A DNA stretch of 47,580 nucleotides from Paenibacillus mendelii (GTDB lineage: Bacteria > Bacillota > Bacilli > Paenibacillales > Paenibacillaceae), in NCBI RefSeq assembly GCF_024498075.1, contig NZ_JANHOF010000028.1, forward strand, positions 1-47,580, in the 5' to 3' direction. The notes under the pieces are model-generated. The model worked only from the letters and a program-made list of their open reading frames with translations, searched no databases and was not told where the DNA came from. Positions 33,336-42,003 of the stretch are shown here, piece by piece; position 1 is the first letter of the stretch; each line of letters begins with the position of its first letter. Both the position numbers and the translations under genes were made by a program.

Positions 33336-34172
33336 TTACACCATAATAAGCTGCTCTGTTTCGTATATCAGATCATGCAGCATTTTCAACGACTTTTCTA
33401 AATTATTCGGGTCATCTGTGACTAAAGTTAGTAATTCATTTACTCGATTAGAATATTGGCTTGGAGCCACGCGGAATGAATCAGCAATGGCAACCGCTCC
33501 TTTTTCGTTCATCCAATAGCATTCATTAATTGCAAACAAGACCTGATTCAAGCAGGATAATGACCGAAAACAGCATCCCGTGATATACGCTAAATCGGTT
33601 TTATGAATGCCCTTCTTTCCGGTTTCAAGAGCAAAGGTTGCTTCCCACATAAACTTTTCAATCATGGCCTTTTTTAATACAAGCGGATATGGAATCGTTC
33701 TTGTCTTCAGCTCTCCAATAATACCGGAAGGATCCCATAGCACTTTGCACAACGCGATTTCCGAGAAATAAATCAAATTGAGAAATCCGTGCGGGTGCCC
33801 AGGCTGATAGTCGATGGTAATTTCCCCGGAAAGACATTGCTCCATCACTGATGTCACTTTATTCAGATCGCGATACAGAAAATCGACCGGATAATGGTTT
33901 ACTTGCAGCCACCCACCGCCGTTAATCCATGGTCCCCAACCACCGATTTCCGTAACGAGGTTATTTCTCCGGGCATCATCCATGTCTGCAGCAACCTGCT
34001 GCAGTTCAGAAATATATAATTCGCTGTTGGAATCGTAATAGATGCCAATATCAATATCGGAGTGGAGAGTATGAGTCCCTCTGGCTCTTGATCCCCCCAG
34101 AACCAAAGCCTTTACGCCCCTTATTTGCTTTAACGAGTCAACGATCTGTGTAATTGTTTGTTGAACTTCCAT
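33336..34172 (-). CDS. Nucleotidyltransferase domain protein
   Basis: About 278 residues. The NTP_transf_2 motif VLGGSRARGTHTLHSDIDIG (GSxxRGxxxxxSDxD) supplies the two metal-binding acids. The rest is helical with VDFLYRDLNKVTSVMEQ and a DUF4037-like tail. Such proteins transfer a nucleotide to a small molecule or protein; resistance-type enzymes are one branch, but no close type is clear. GGAGG is 5 nt from the ATG at 34172; a GTG at 34193 overlaps the upstream stop. Cotranscribed with the isomerase-like gene. Confidence 0.85.
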   Translation of the reverse strand: MEVQQTITQIVDSLKQIRGVKALVLGGSRARGTHTLHSDIDIGIYYDSNSELYISELQQVAADMDDARRNNLVTEIGGWGPWINGGGWLQVNHYPVDFLYRDLNKVTSVMEQCLSGEITIDYQPGHPHGFLNLIYFSEIALCKVLWDPSGIIGELKTRTIPYPLVLKKAMIEKFMWEATFALETGKKGIHKTDLAYITGCCFRSLSCLNQVLFAINECYWMNEKGAVAIADSFRVAPSQYSNRVNELLTLVTDDPNNLEKSLKMLHDLIYETEQLIMV

Positions 34173-34189
34173 ATAAATCCTCCGTTCTT

Positions 34190-34996
34190 TCACGTTGTAG
34201 AACTCATGTCGAGGAAACCATGTTTCCTAAGTTCAGCTACTGATTCGACTAATGACTCACTGGTTTTCACCTCAATAACGACGGACAAATCATTCTTCTG
34301 GGCAAAGTCCAAACTTTCATTGATCTGAACAATACCCGTATATAAAGGTTGATGATCCGACTTCCCATTGTAATCGTGGAGATGCATGTGCCTGATTCGA
34401 TTCTTGTAATGCGTGAAGGTGGGCTCATCTTGAAAATCCGCTCTCGCATCATGACCCACATCCCACGTTAAATAGAAGTTATGAAAATCACTTAGTTTAT
34501 CCAGAGCTTTGCGAATATAAGGAATATGAAAATTTCCCGTATTCTCAATGCATAATTGAACTTCATACATTTCAGCAAATCGATATAGCTCTTCATACGA
34601 TTCACTGAGCAACTCCAAAAAGGTTGATTCATACTGTTCATTGATCCAGACCTTAGTCTGCGGTAAGGTGAAGTATATCCCATTGTTCAGATGCATGTTC
34701 AGCGTTGTAATACCCGATAAAAGAGCCCATTCCATCGTTTGTCTGCAGCGTTCTAAGTGCCCGTTCCTTATTGAAGGGTGATAAGAGGATACATCCAATT
34801 CTTCAGGGAGATGTATGGTGAAATCAATTCCGTATTGATCTTTGTAGTATCTTATTTCCTTATAACTTAAATTTTCCGGTATGCAGATCGGGAGGTTCAT
34901 ATTTAATTCAATAAAGTTCAACCCAAGTGTGTGACACAACTGAACATTGTCCGTTATCGATGTATATTCGACCAAGGTAGGCATTCCAAGCTTCAT
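34190..34996 (-). CDS. TIM-barrel sugar isomerase/epimerase-like protein (AP endonuclease 2 fold)
   Basis: 268 residues. LGMPTLVEY at the N-terminus, FIELNMNLP, LCIENTGNFHIPYIRKAL, YLTWDVGHDARADF, IRHMHLHDYNGKSDHQPLYT and VVIEVKTSES form the Xylose_isom-like fold with metal ligands Glu, Asp-x2-His, His and Glu. It likely isomerises or epimerises a sugar or related acid. The substrate is unknown. The next gene starts in overlap, so the two are a transcriptional pair. Confidence 0.85.
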   Translation of the reverse strand: MKLGMPTLVEYTSITDNVQLCHTLGLNFIELNMNLPICIPENLSYKEIRYYKDQYGIDFTIHLPEELDVSSYHPSIRNGHLERCRQTMEWALLSGITTLNMHLNNGIYFTLPQTKVWINEQYESTFLELLSESYEELYRFAEMYEVQLCIENTGNFHIPYIRKALDKLSDFHNFYLTWDVGHDARADFQDEPTFTHYKNRIRHMHLHDYNGKSDHQPLYTGIVQINESLDFAQKNDLSVVIEVKTSESLVESVAELRKHGFLDMSSTT

Positions 34997-35015
34997 AGGG
35001 CATCCTCGATTCCTG

Positions 35016-35132
35016 CTACCATGCTCTCACCGTTTTCCCATGTTCAAATCGATCCATAAGAAAAGCAAGTATTCTCTCCGCCGCGTACTCTGATGTCTTC
35101 AGCATCTTCTTATTTGCAGTGGCAGCATGCAT
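35016..35132 (-). CDS. Small open frame, 38 residues
   Basis: ATG at 35132 with AGGAGG about 13 nt upstream, a little far. The product starts MHAATANKKMLKTSEYAAER and ends GKTVRAW. It ends 20 nt before the isomerase-like gene. The frame is open further upstream with no start (EEAIDTD), so it could be the tail of a decayed gene. Not recognised. Confidence 0.3.
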   Translation of the reverse strand: MHAATANKKMLKTSEYAAERILAFLMDRFEHGKTVRAW

Positions 35133-35174
35133 ATCCGTATCAATCGCCTCCTCTCAACTTCCCAAGCAACTGTG

Positions 35175-35594
35175 CTAAATGTCCTTTTTAAGATAATAAT
35201 GTGTATGGGTGCCGGCATTGGGAATAACTCCGAATACTTCAAAGCCTTGCTTAACGTAAAAATCTAAGGCTTGAAAGCTTAAGGTTTCGAGTTTAATAAA
35301 GTCGCATTTCTTCTCTTTAGCTATTTGTTCCACTTCAGATAAAAGTTTTGAGCCATAACCTGATTTACGATACTCTTCATTCACGAATAGGTAATGGACC
35401 TCTAACCAGTTCCAGCATATTTCGCCCACGATTCCACCATATATTTGTCCTTGAGCATTCTTGAGGAACAGGTTTACCTCTTGATATCTGCCCTTCAGAT
35501 CATCGGGGAAATGCTTTAAATTAAACTCAATCATCTTATTTCTTACATAGACTTTGTCTTCACTATTGGATTCGTTTGAAATATGCAATTCCAT
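35175..35594 (-). CDS. GNAT family N-acetyltransferase
   Basis: 139 residues. The acetyl-CoA loop is YRKSGYGSKLLSEVEQIAKE (motif A, RxxGxG/S), preceded by VHYLFVNEEYR and followed by LETLSFQALDFYVKQGFEVF. Substrate unknown. GGGAGCGG lies about 8 nt before the ATG. A stretch upstream (35655-35730) is shared with the region upstream of the other GNAT gene at 38905. Confidence 0.9.
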   Translation of the reverse strand: MELHISNESNSEDKVYVRNKMIEFNLKHFPDDLKGRYQEVNLFLKNAQGQIYGGIVGEICWNWLEVHYLFVNEEYRKSGYGSKLLSEVEQIAKEKKCDFIKLETLSFQALDFYVKQGFEVFGVIPNAGTHTHYYLKKDI

Positions 35595-35644
35595 CTTATT
35601 ATTCCGCTCCCATTCTCATATGCATCACAAGCTATGAACCGAGT

Positions 35645-35732
35645 TATCTACCCTATAACTTACCACATTACCCTTTTGTATAGATGAGATAGATTGCTTA
35701 TAAGAAAATATTACTTCCCCATTAATAAATGG
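35645..35732. repeat. Repeat upstream of GNAT gene, copy A
   Basis: Shared with 39349-39432 in order and spacing: GAGTTAT, AACTTACCA, AGATTGCTTATA, AATATTAC, TTCCCC, AATAAAT. Both copies lie upstream of a minus-strand GNAT gene and next to a hairpin. It may be a conserved 5' leader or promoter region, or a small interspersed repeat. Confidence 0.6.
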
Positions 35733-35750
35733 CAGCTTTATGAAAATGAA

Positions 35751-35774
35751 AAGACCGCTAAATTCAGCGGTCTT
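35751..35774 (-). terminator. Intrinsic terminator behind the small membrane protein gene
   Basis: AAGACCGCT / AGCGGTCTT, a 9-bp stem; the minus strand continues TTCATTTTC. It lies about 50 nt behind the stop at 35826. Confidence 0.75.
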
Positions 35775-35825
35775 GAGGGGCAATGCCCTCTGGTAAAGGA
35801 GAGTTAAGTGATTGCGGAAGCAAGG

Positions 35826-36056
35826 TTAGGTGCCTTTAAATCCACCAAGCAAGGCGACAATGATTAGTACAAGACCTAGACAAACGGAAAAATATCCGCT
35901 TATTTTGAATCTTTTAATCGCAGATTTCGATGGTGTCTTGGGGTATACGTATCTTGCAGATGTCTTGTACATAAGCTCTGGTTTTAAGATCGAAAGTACG
36001 CCAGGGACCACTACGATGACTACTAGAAATAATGAAATTATAACTCTATCTCCCAT
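35826..36056 (-). CDS. Small membrane protein (DUF6199-like)
   Basis: About 76 residues with two membrane segments: one near residues 5-24 (VIISLFLVVIVVVPGVLSIL) and one at the C-terminus (FSVCLGLVLIIVALLGGF), separated by the polar KTPSKSAIKRFKISG. ATG at 36056 has AGAAGGTGG about 7 nt upstream; the longer frame to 36158 has no support. Function unknown. Confidence 0.7.
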   Translation of the reverse strand: MGDRVIISLFLVVIVVVPGVLSILKPELMYKTSARYVYPKTPSKSAIKRFKISGYFSVCLGLVLIIVALLGGFKGT

Positions 36057-36186
36057 AGAATACCACCTTCTGTTAGATTGTGTTCGTTCTTCTTGTTCGA
36101 GCTTAGGCAGAGAAAGATGCTCGGGGAACCATATGTTAAAGAGCAGGTGCTTTGTCATCCCGCTCTTAACTGTGTATTCGATTCAC

Positions 36187-36582
36187 CTATTGTTGGCTTT
36201 CGATTGCCCAGAAACGATTTCCATAAGGATCGCAGAACCTCATCCCGCGATCGCCACCGCCGAGATCGGGAATAATCTCGCCAACCGACACGCCGCTGCT
36301 GATTAAATTGGATCGCAGCTCCTCGATGTTTCCTGTCGTGAATTGTATCGAGTAATGTGGATTCTGTTTAACATCCCCTGTGTACCACAGGCTGTTTTCA
36401 TCCTCTTCCTCTCCGAAAAGCAAAATTTCTTGTCCATTTGCTAGTTTAAGGCTTGCAATTCCCATCTTCCAGATAAGCTCGAAGCCTAGAACGCTAACAT
36501 ACCATTCAATAGCCTTTTCATACTCGATGAAGTTCCCCGACTTAGTAACTGGAATTCCGAGTACGAGTTCTTTTACCCCCAT
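36187..36582 (-). CDS. VOC/glyoxalase superfamily protein
   Basis: About 131 residues. The beta-alpha-beta-beta-beta halves are seen in LVLGIPVTKSGNFIEYEKAI, EWYVSVLGFELIWKMG and the second half HYSIQFTTGNIEELRSNLIS, ending RFCDPYGNRFWAIES. Likely a metal-dependent small-molecule enzyme or binder. GGAGG is about 9 nt before ATG 36582; the upstream open codons are not needed. It runs divergently from the VOC gene at 36910. Confidence 0.88.
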   Translation of the reverse strand: MGVKELVLGIPVTKSGNFIEYEKAIEWYVSVLGFELIWKMGIASLKLANGQEILLFGEEEDENSLWYTGDVKQNPHYSIQFTTGNIEELRSNLISSGVSVGEIIPDLGGGDRGMRFCDPYGNRFWAIESQQ

Positions 36583-36826
36583 AACTGCTTTCCTCCCATT
36601 GTTATTGAATCGTAAATCACAACCGTTTATTTCATACATGTTCTAAGTTACTGTCTTTACATTCCTTTTCATCTTGTCCATGTCTATACACGACCTAATG
36701 ATACCATATATATACATTTCCTGATCGGTTTCCCGCTTGCATATTCTTCGTCATTTCTTGTAGTCGGGCTCACCTTGTACGTTCTCATTTCAAACGATGA
36801 TTATTTTTTATAAAGAAACAGAAACA

Positions 36827-36861
36827 CTGACAGATAGGTGTCAGTAGTGGCCGCTTATAAT
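36827..36861 (+). promoter_or_regulatory. Promoter with CTGACA dyad, VOC gene
   Basis: CTGACA-GATAGG-TGTCAG (36827-36844), then 11 nt, then -10 TATAAT (36856-36861). The dyad centre falls where a -35 box would be, which is poor here, so activation is plausible. Same layout as the epoxide hydrolase promoter at 33234-33274. Confidence 0.7.
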
Positions 36862-36909
36862 AGCAATAGAAAACCAAATAATAATAATTATCTTAGGAGG
36901 AAATAGAAT

Positions 36910-37341
36910 ATGAGCACACTGCAAACATTACGAGGATTTGCGACCATCAGTTACTGGGCGGATGATATGGAGGCGGCAAAGGCGTGGTATTCGGAGCTGC
37001 TGGGCATTGCGCCTTACTTCGAACGCTCAGGACCCGATGGTCAACTCGCTTATGCCGAGTTCCGTCTGGGAGACTATCAGCATGAACTGGGTCTGATCGA
37101 TCGTCGTTTCGCTCCTCCCCGTGCAGAGGGTGGCCCCGGTGGTGCCGTTATGTACTGGCATGTGGATGATATTGAAGCCACGCTTCAGCAATTGAAGACC
37201 ATGGGGGCTGAAGAGTACGAGCCGCTCATTCACCGTGGCGATTCGGGATTCATCACAGCTTCCGTAACGGATCCATTCGGCAATGTACTGGGTATTATGT
37301 ACAATCCGCACTATTTGGAGATATTGAATTTTAGAAAATAG
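36910..37341 (+). CDS. VOC/glyoxalase superfamily protein
   Basis: 143 residues. First half TISYWADDMEAAKAWYSELL with GIAPYFER, second half YWHVDDIEATLQQLKTMGAE ending SVTDPFGNVLGIMYNPHY. The DPFGNxxG end is typical of glyoxalase/dioxygenase-superfamily enzymes. TTAGGAGG lies about 9 nt before the ATG. The dyad promoter at 36827 suggests it is induced. It forms a unit with the YdeI-like gene, two nt apart. Confidence 0.9.
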   Translation: MSTLQTLRGFATISYWADDMEAAKAWYSELLGIAPYFERSGPDGQLAYAEFRLGDYQHELGLIDRRFAPPRAEGGPGGAVMYWHVDDIEATLQQLKTMGAEEYEPLIHRGDSGFITASVTDPFGNVLGIMYNPHYLEILNFRK

Positions 37342-37343
37342 GG

Positions 37344-37916
37344 GTGACCAGCGTAGTGGTAATCGATAAAATCGTGCAAGCTCACACGCGACAAGAATGG
37401 CGAAAGTGGCTCAGTGATCATCACCATATTGAAGATTACTGTTGGTTAATCACGACTAAGAATCATTCCTTACGTTACCTGGATTATGTTGAAGAAGCGC
37501 TGTGTTTTGGCTGGATTGACAGCACACGCAAGAAAATGGATGGCCTTCAAACAGGACAACGATTCTCACCGCGGAAAAAGAACAGCAGCTGGACAGAGCT
37601 CAATAAAGAACGCGTCCGACGGCTAGATAAATTAGGCTTCATGACGGAAGCAGGAGCTAAAGTATTGCCCGATATGAGCGCTGAATCCTTTATCATTCAT
37701 GAAGACATCTTAACGCAATTGCGTCAGGATGAAGCGCTCTATCAGCATTTTCGAGCCTTGCCGGAACTATATGTTCGAATCAAGATCGATAATATTCAGT
37801 CCGTGCGGAACGATGAAGCGCTGTATCAGAATCGGTTGGCAAAGTTTATAGAACATACCCGTATCAACAAAATGTACGGACAATGGAATGATGATGGCCG
37901 TCTTCTAGAGTATTAA
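37344..37916 (+). CDS. YdeI/OmpD-associated family protein
   Basis: 190 residues. AHTRQEWRKWLSDHHHIEDY, YLDYVEEALCFGWIDSTRKK, RFSPRKKNSSWTELNKERVR and the C-terminal helical part fit the bacteriocin-protection YdeI-type family (OmpD-associated PF13376). The exact role is not settled. The start could be the GTG at 37344, which overlaps the ribosome binding site, or the GTG at 37356 (GVVIDK). The end overlaps the 3' end of the amidohydrolase pseudogene by 4 nt, in convergent orientation. Confidence 0.85.
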   Translation: MTSVVVIDKIVQAHTRQEWRKWLSDHHHIEDYCWLITTKNHSLRYLDYVEEALCFGWIDSTRKKMDGLQTGQRFSPRKKNSSWTELNKERVRRLDKLGFMTEAGAKVLPDMSAESFIIHEDILTQLRQDEALYQHFRALPELYVRIKIDNIQSVRNDEALYQNRLAKFIEHTRINKMYGQWNDDGRLLEY

Positions 37917-38877
37917 ACCCACGGTGCAGCGGGTATGTCTAGTTGATGCGCAATGATGAGCTCGTTAGCCATCCGCTTATTGATTGAATTTGGATTTGTC
38001 TCTTGCCTTAGTAAAGCTAGCTGTGAAGCAGTAGCGGGTTGAGACTCAATAATTTCCAGAAAGTTTAGTCTCCCTATGCGCTCTCCAATGCTAACATCCT
38101 CACATAAGTCGATGACTTCGTACATGGCATTGATGGCCTTCTCGTAGTTGACATTTTGGGCAGTCGCAGAGTCTGTGCTTAATAAGAATCGCTTAGAATA
38201 TTTCTTGATTAAAGGAATGTAGTCTTCAAGAGGGTAGGTATTGCTGGGATCATAAGCGGTGAAGCCTGCGAAGAAGTCCATGTACAAATTCGTATATCGG
38301 CTTAGGATACTCTCCATATTCTCAGGAGGATTAAAGACATTCGCGTGACCAAATATAAATATAGTGTCTGGAAATTCACGAAGTGCTTCCTCTAACTTGA
38401 TTATCGGCTCTCCGAAAGGCGGATCAATATGTAATAGAATCGGTACTCGATAGGAAGCACAAAGTTCATATATGGCAGGCAGATTCCCATCCATTGGATG
38501 ATCTGCTTTCCACTTTAATTGTGAGGTTAATGGGGAATAAGTCGAAGCCGCGACGGTCTCTCCGATCCCGTAATACCCTTTCTCGAGCTTTGCTTAACGA
38601 TTTCCACTGCCGCTTCATCATACATGGAGAATCCGGAAAAGAAAGGGTAGAACTTATTGGGGTATTTCGTGTACGCCTCCCACGATAATCGATCGCTCAC
38701 CATCGCGGCGGGTTCCGATATGGCTCCGAACAGGACCGTTTTATCGACATGGTACTTGTCCCATATCGCAATCGACCCTTTGTCGGCGTAATAATCCGCA
38801 TCATGATTGTGTACATCGATAAGCCCTAGATGCTTGTACTTATCGAACAGCTCAGGTCTCACTGTCCTCACGATCAC
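37913..38877 (-). pseudogene. Amidohydrolase (TIM-barrel, amidohydrolase-2 type), frameshifted
   Basis: Two frames together give one complete protein. The first (from about 38877) has GLIDVHNHDADYY, the metal-binding H-x-H of the family, and runs to VEIVKQSS. The second reads AKLEKGYYGIGETVAAS, then HPMDGNLPAIYELCASYRVP, ILLHIDPPFGEPI, IFIFGHANVFN, and LLSTDSATAQNVNYEKA with the late Asp. One missing base near 38593-38597 (GTTAAGC on the minus strand) separates them. All catalytic parts are present, so the break is recent or a sequencing error. Start is GTG at 38877 or 38871. Confidence 0.85.
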
Positions 38878-38904
38878 CCCACCTTTCCCATTCTACAGGA
38901 TTCA

Positions 38905-39318
38905 TTACTCGTTTAAACTTTTCGTGAGCATGATCTCTAATGGCTCATGATCAAGTAATAGACATCCCGAATCTTTATAGCCTAACTTCCTATAAAAATG
39001 CTGTGCTTCTTCATTGGCTAAGGTTGAGGTCATCACCAGCTTACAACCCTTTTGTTTCATTTCATTTTCCCAGAAGAGAACCACTTGTTTTCCTATTCCG
39101 CTGCCTCGATAGCCTTCTTCAATCCATATCATATTCATGAAAGGTGTATTATCCCAAAAGTAACCATATCGCATCCAGCCGATATTCCTATCTTCCTGAT
39201 CGCGAATCATGAAGATTTCATTTGCTTTTATTTTCGTTCGTATTAAACTCTCTAAAATATGTTTGTCACGATCCACAATATACGTGTAATCCGATTCCGT
39301 TGCATACTCAATCTTCAT
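38905..39318 (-). CDS. GNAT family N-acetyltransferase
   Basis: 137 residues. Acetyl-CoA loop RGSGIGKQVVLFWENEMKQK, preceded by MNMIWIEEGY and followed by TLANEEAQHFYRKLGYKDSG. Substrate unknown. GGGAGAGA about 9 nt before ATG. It shares an upstream stretch with the GNAT gene at 35175, but the proteins are only distantly alike. Confidence 0.9.
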   Translation of the reverse strand: MKIEYATESDYTYIVDRDKHILESLIRTKIKANEIFMIRDQEDRNIGWMRYGYFWDNTPFMNMIWIEEGYRGSGIGKQVVLFWENEMKQKGCKLVMTSTLANEEAQHFYRKLGYKDSGCLLLDHEPLEIMLTKSLNE

Positions 39319-39348
39319 TCGCAGTCTCTCCCTTGTTGGTATTCGAGT

Positions 39349-39432
39349 TATATCATTTAACTTACCATACCGCTCCTGATAAATGGCGGGATAGATTGCT
39401 TATACCACAATATTACCTTCCCCTAATAAATA
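39349..39432. repeat. Repeat upstream of GNAT gene, copy B
   Basis: Second copy of the stretch at 35645-35732: GAGTTATAT, AACTTACCA, ATAGATTGCTTATA, AATATTACCTTCCCC, AATAAAT. It is followed directly by the hairpin of repeat R9. Confidence 0.6.
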
Positions 39433-39460
39433 AAGAAGCAGGTGCCGCGGCATCCTGCTC
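39425..39460. repeat. Interspersed terminator-repeat, copy R9 (hairpin only)
   Basis: TAATAAATAAAG, then stem AGCAGG / CCTGCT around TGCCGCGGCA, the same loop as in R1 and R2. The right arm is missing. It lies 13 nt behind the stop of the MTHFR-like gene. Confidence 0.55.
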
Positions 39461-39473
39461 TAATGATTATTGC

Positions 39474-40490
39474 TCAGTTTACACCCGTTCTACTGTCTAT
39501 ACTCGTCTTAATATCCTTAACCAGCTGTATGGAGGCTTCGATTTCAACTTTTCTGGTGGATACACTTTCAACGCTGCAGCCGATCGGAATACCCTTCTCG
39601 ATCCCGAAATCCAATAATTCATCAAAAATTTTCTTAGATAAGCTTACCGACTTATCCAAGATATCATTTGAATTGATCAGATCATTCTCCAGCCATTTCG
39701 GAATACTAATCCCTAACCATTTCATAAACTCCAACGTCTTTTGAGAGCCGCAGGGTGCAAGATTGATTAAGATGGGGACCATCTCTATTTCTTGCTCTCG
39801 GCAATAATAATAGTAATCCGACAAGAAGTTTTTTGAAGCCTCCACATTATAGGTGGCCTGGGACACGAAAAATCGACAGCCCTTCTTTATTTTATTCGCA
39901 ACCCGTATATGTTCATCGTTATTTTTCGCATGTCGCTCAGGAATGACAACTCCGCCAAACATCAAATTTTCGTTGCATTGCTTGCTTATTTGATAGGCTT
40001 CCGAAAGACCGATTTGAACTTCTTGCTTACTCGAAGAAGCGCCTACATAGACGGAGAATCGATCTTGCTCGGCGTCAGCCGTGATCCATTCCGATAATTC
40101 AGCCTCCGTATACTTCCCGACGCACCGATAAATAATTTTCGGAACGGTTAATTGATTTAAATACGCCTTGCTGTACGTGGTTGGATCAACCGTTCGCAAA
40201 TACGGGAAGGGCCGGTCCTGTTCAAGTCTGTCGGTTTCCTCCTGAACATCGTATAGAATTAAACCGTCTATATCGAGATCCTTCAGTCGTTCACATTGTC
40301 TTTGTGCGATTTCAGCTAGCTTGTCTGGGGCATGGGTTTCCTTCGGCGGTGTCATGCCATATGTGATAATACCCGTCTCTTTATGGACTATTTTATCTTT
40401 TAACAAACGTATACATCCCCGTTCCTTCGAATTCCAAACCAAAAACCCCTCGGTACTGGCTGTTATACCAATACGACAAAGGGGCTTCAT
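39474..40490 (-). CDS. Methylenetetrahydrofolate reductase-like protein
   Basis: 338 residues. TGIITYGMTPPKETHAPDKL, LKDLDIDGLILYDVQEET, VPKIIYRCVGKY, FGGVVIPERHAKNND and KIKKGCRFFVSQATYNVEAS resemble the TIM barrel of the MetF-type flavoprotein family, but the identity of the family is by pattern only and the protein may not use folate. GGAAGGAA lies very close to the ATG. An anti-sigma/sigma pair is next, 15 nt upstream, on the same strand. Confidence 0.75.
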   Translation of the reverse strand: MKPLCRIGITASTEGFLVWNSKERGCIRLLKDKIVHKETGIITYGMTPPKETHAPDKLAEIAQRQCERLKDLDIDGLILYDVQEETDRLEQDRPFPYLRTVDPTTYSKAYLNQLTVPKIIYRCVGKYTEAELSEWITADAEQDRFSVYVGASSSKQEVQIGLSEAYQISKQCNENLMFGGVVIPERHAKNNDEHIRVANKIKKGCRFFVSQATYNVEASKNFLSDYYYYCREQEIEMVPILINLAPCGSQKTLEFMKWLGISIPKWLENDLINSNDILDKSVSLSKKIFDELLDFGIEKGIPIGCSVESVSTRKVEIEASIQLVKDIKTSIDSRTGVN

Positions 40491-40505
40491 TTCCTTCCTT
40501 ATTCG

Positions 40506-41456
40506 TTACTTCAACATTTCCCAGACCGCTGTGAATGCCGCATCATCCAGCTTAAAGAATACGTCGGCCGGTGCATATCGAACGTAACCTCCCTGATGCA
40601 AATCCAGGCGAACCTCACTCTGGTCCTTCAGTGTAAACAACAGAAACTTCCGGGATTGGCCTTCCTCGCTGTAAATCCCCTGATCAATCAGCTGCTTCGC
40701 CTCGATCGGCTTAGCTGCGTTTAGTGCCTCAAGGAATTTCTGAAGCGTTTCGTTCAAAGGGACTTGCTGATACTGCTTCTTGTCATAATTCCAGCTATCA
40801 AAACTCTCCCATTTCACAGCTTGCTCATTCCCTATAATGTTGAGCTTCTGCAGCACATCCGCTCCGCTGGAAATTGAAATCCCATTCAGACATTCATAGA
40901 ATTCCGTCCAGATTTGGCCATCGGCAACTTGATACGTCATTAGGCGAAAATTACTGTCGTAGCCCTTGACCGTGAAAATGTCCTGCTCGCCAATCGAGGA
41001 GGCCAGCTCCTTCGCATAATCCTTCTGGCTGCTCCATTCATCGATATTCCCTTTGGTACGGCCGACCTTCTCCCCCAGTACGGCTTGGGCAGCTTCAGGC
41101 GAAATATGCGAGGACGTCTGGGTATAGATCCGCCCTTGATAGATGAATAATCCGACCATGTCCATCGCTGCATTGGTTTTCTTGGGCAGCTCGATCTTCG
41201 GAATGAACACCGAACCGTCAGCAACCGTTTGCTCAGGAGGAACGGAAGGTGTGGATCCGCCGCCAAAATCAGCGATCACGAGCATCCAGGCACATGCAGC
41301 AACCACCAAGCTTACGGATACGGATAGAATGACCGTTCGTTTACGTCCGAATGAGTTAGGCTGCCTTGTCCCCGCCAGATTCTGAGCTATTCGCTGCCCG
41401 AGATGGGCGTCCGGCTCTATGGTGTCGAAGGCCCGCTTATAATCGCTCTTATTCAT
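40506..41456 (-). CDS. Membrane-anchored anti-sigma factor-like protein
   Basis: 316 residues. A short N-terminal cytoplasmic part (YKRAFDTIEPDAHLGQRIAQ), one membrane segment near residues 42-62 and a large extracytoplasmic domain. The start ATG overlaps the stop of the ECF sigma factor (TAATG), the usual layout for a sigma/anti-sigma pair. Role inferred from position; no named domain recognised. Confidence 0.8.
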   Translation of the reverse strand: MNKSDYKRAFDTIEPDAHLGQRIAQNLAGTRQPNSFGRKRTVILSVSVSLVVAACAWMLVIADFGGGSTPSVPPEQTVADGSVFIPKIELPKKTNAAMDMVGLFIYQGRIYTQTSSHISPEAAQAVLGEKVGRTKGNIDEWSSQKDYAKELASSIGEQDIFTVKGYDSNFRLMTYQVADGQIWTEFYECLNGISISSGADVLQKLNIIGNEQAVKWESFDSWNYDKKQYQQVPLNETLQKFLEALNAAKPIEAKQLIDQGIYSEEGQSRKFLLFTLKDQSEVRLDLHQGGYVRYAPADVFFKLDDAAFTAVWEMLK

Positions 41457-41935
41457 TAATCTTCCTCCATTTCAATTCTCAGCATCTCGCGCCCGCGCTG
41501 CAATCGCATCTTGACGGCGGATTCGCTGATTCGCAGCGCTTCGGCGATTTGTTTGACCGAATAATCCTCATAGTAGAATAAATGGATCGCCGCTTTGTAC
41601 TTGAAGGGCAGCCGAAGCACACTCTCCACAAGCTCCGCATCTGCGGCCGAACTGCAGTACGCTTCGATCTGCTCCATATGCACCACGCGTTTTCTCCACA
41701 AGCTTCCGGTCAGGTTTTTGCAAATATTGATGATTACCCGAATCACCCAAGCCTTCTCATGCTCGAGATCAACGAAGCTCGGGGCCTTATATAGCAGCTT
41801 GATAAAAGCTTCCTGAACCGCTTCTTCCGCATCACTCTTATTGCCCAGATGGACCATGGCAATCTTGAACAGCATGCTGCCGTACAGACTATACTTACTG
41901 GAGAAGACATCATTCGGAAGCGAATGGGTCTGCAT
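41456..41935 (-). CDS. ECF-type RNA polymerase sigma factor
   Basis: 159 residues. Region 2: MLFKIAMVHLGNKSDAEEAV followed by QEAFIKLLYKAPSF. Region 4 HTH: LPFKYKAAIHLFYYEDYSVK, QIAEALRISESAVKMRLQRG. Directs transcription of a small extracytoplasmic-stress set. Coupled to the anti-sigma gene through a one-base start/stop overlap. Confidence 0.93.
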   Translation of the reverse strand: MQTHSLPNDVFSSKYSLYGSMLFKIAMVHLGNKSDAEEAVQEAFIKLLYKAPSFVDLEHEKAWVIRVIINICKNLTGSLWRKRVVHMEQIEAYCSSAADAELVESVLRLPFKYKAAIHLFYYEDYSVKQIAEALRISESAVKMRLQRGREMLRIEMEED

Positions 41936-42003
41936 GTGTTGTTACCCTCCTTTCACCTCTAACACCATGCAACAGGCCGATCGGTCACATCTGAACCAAA
42001 TAT

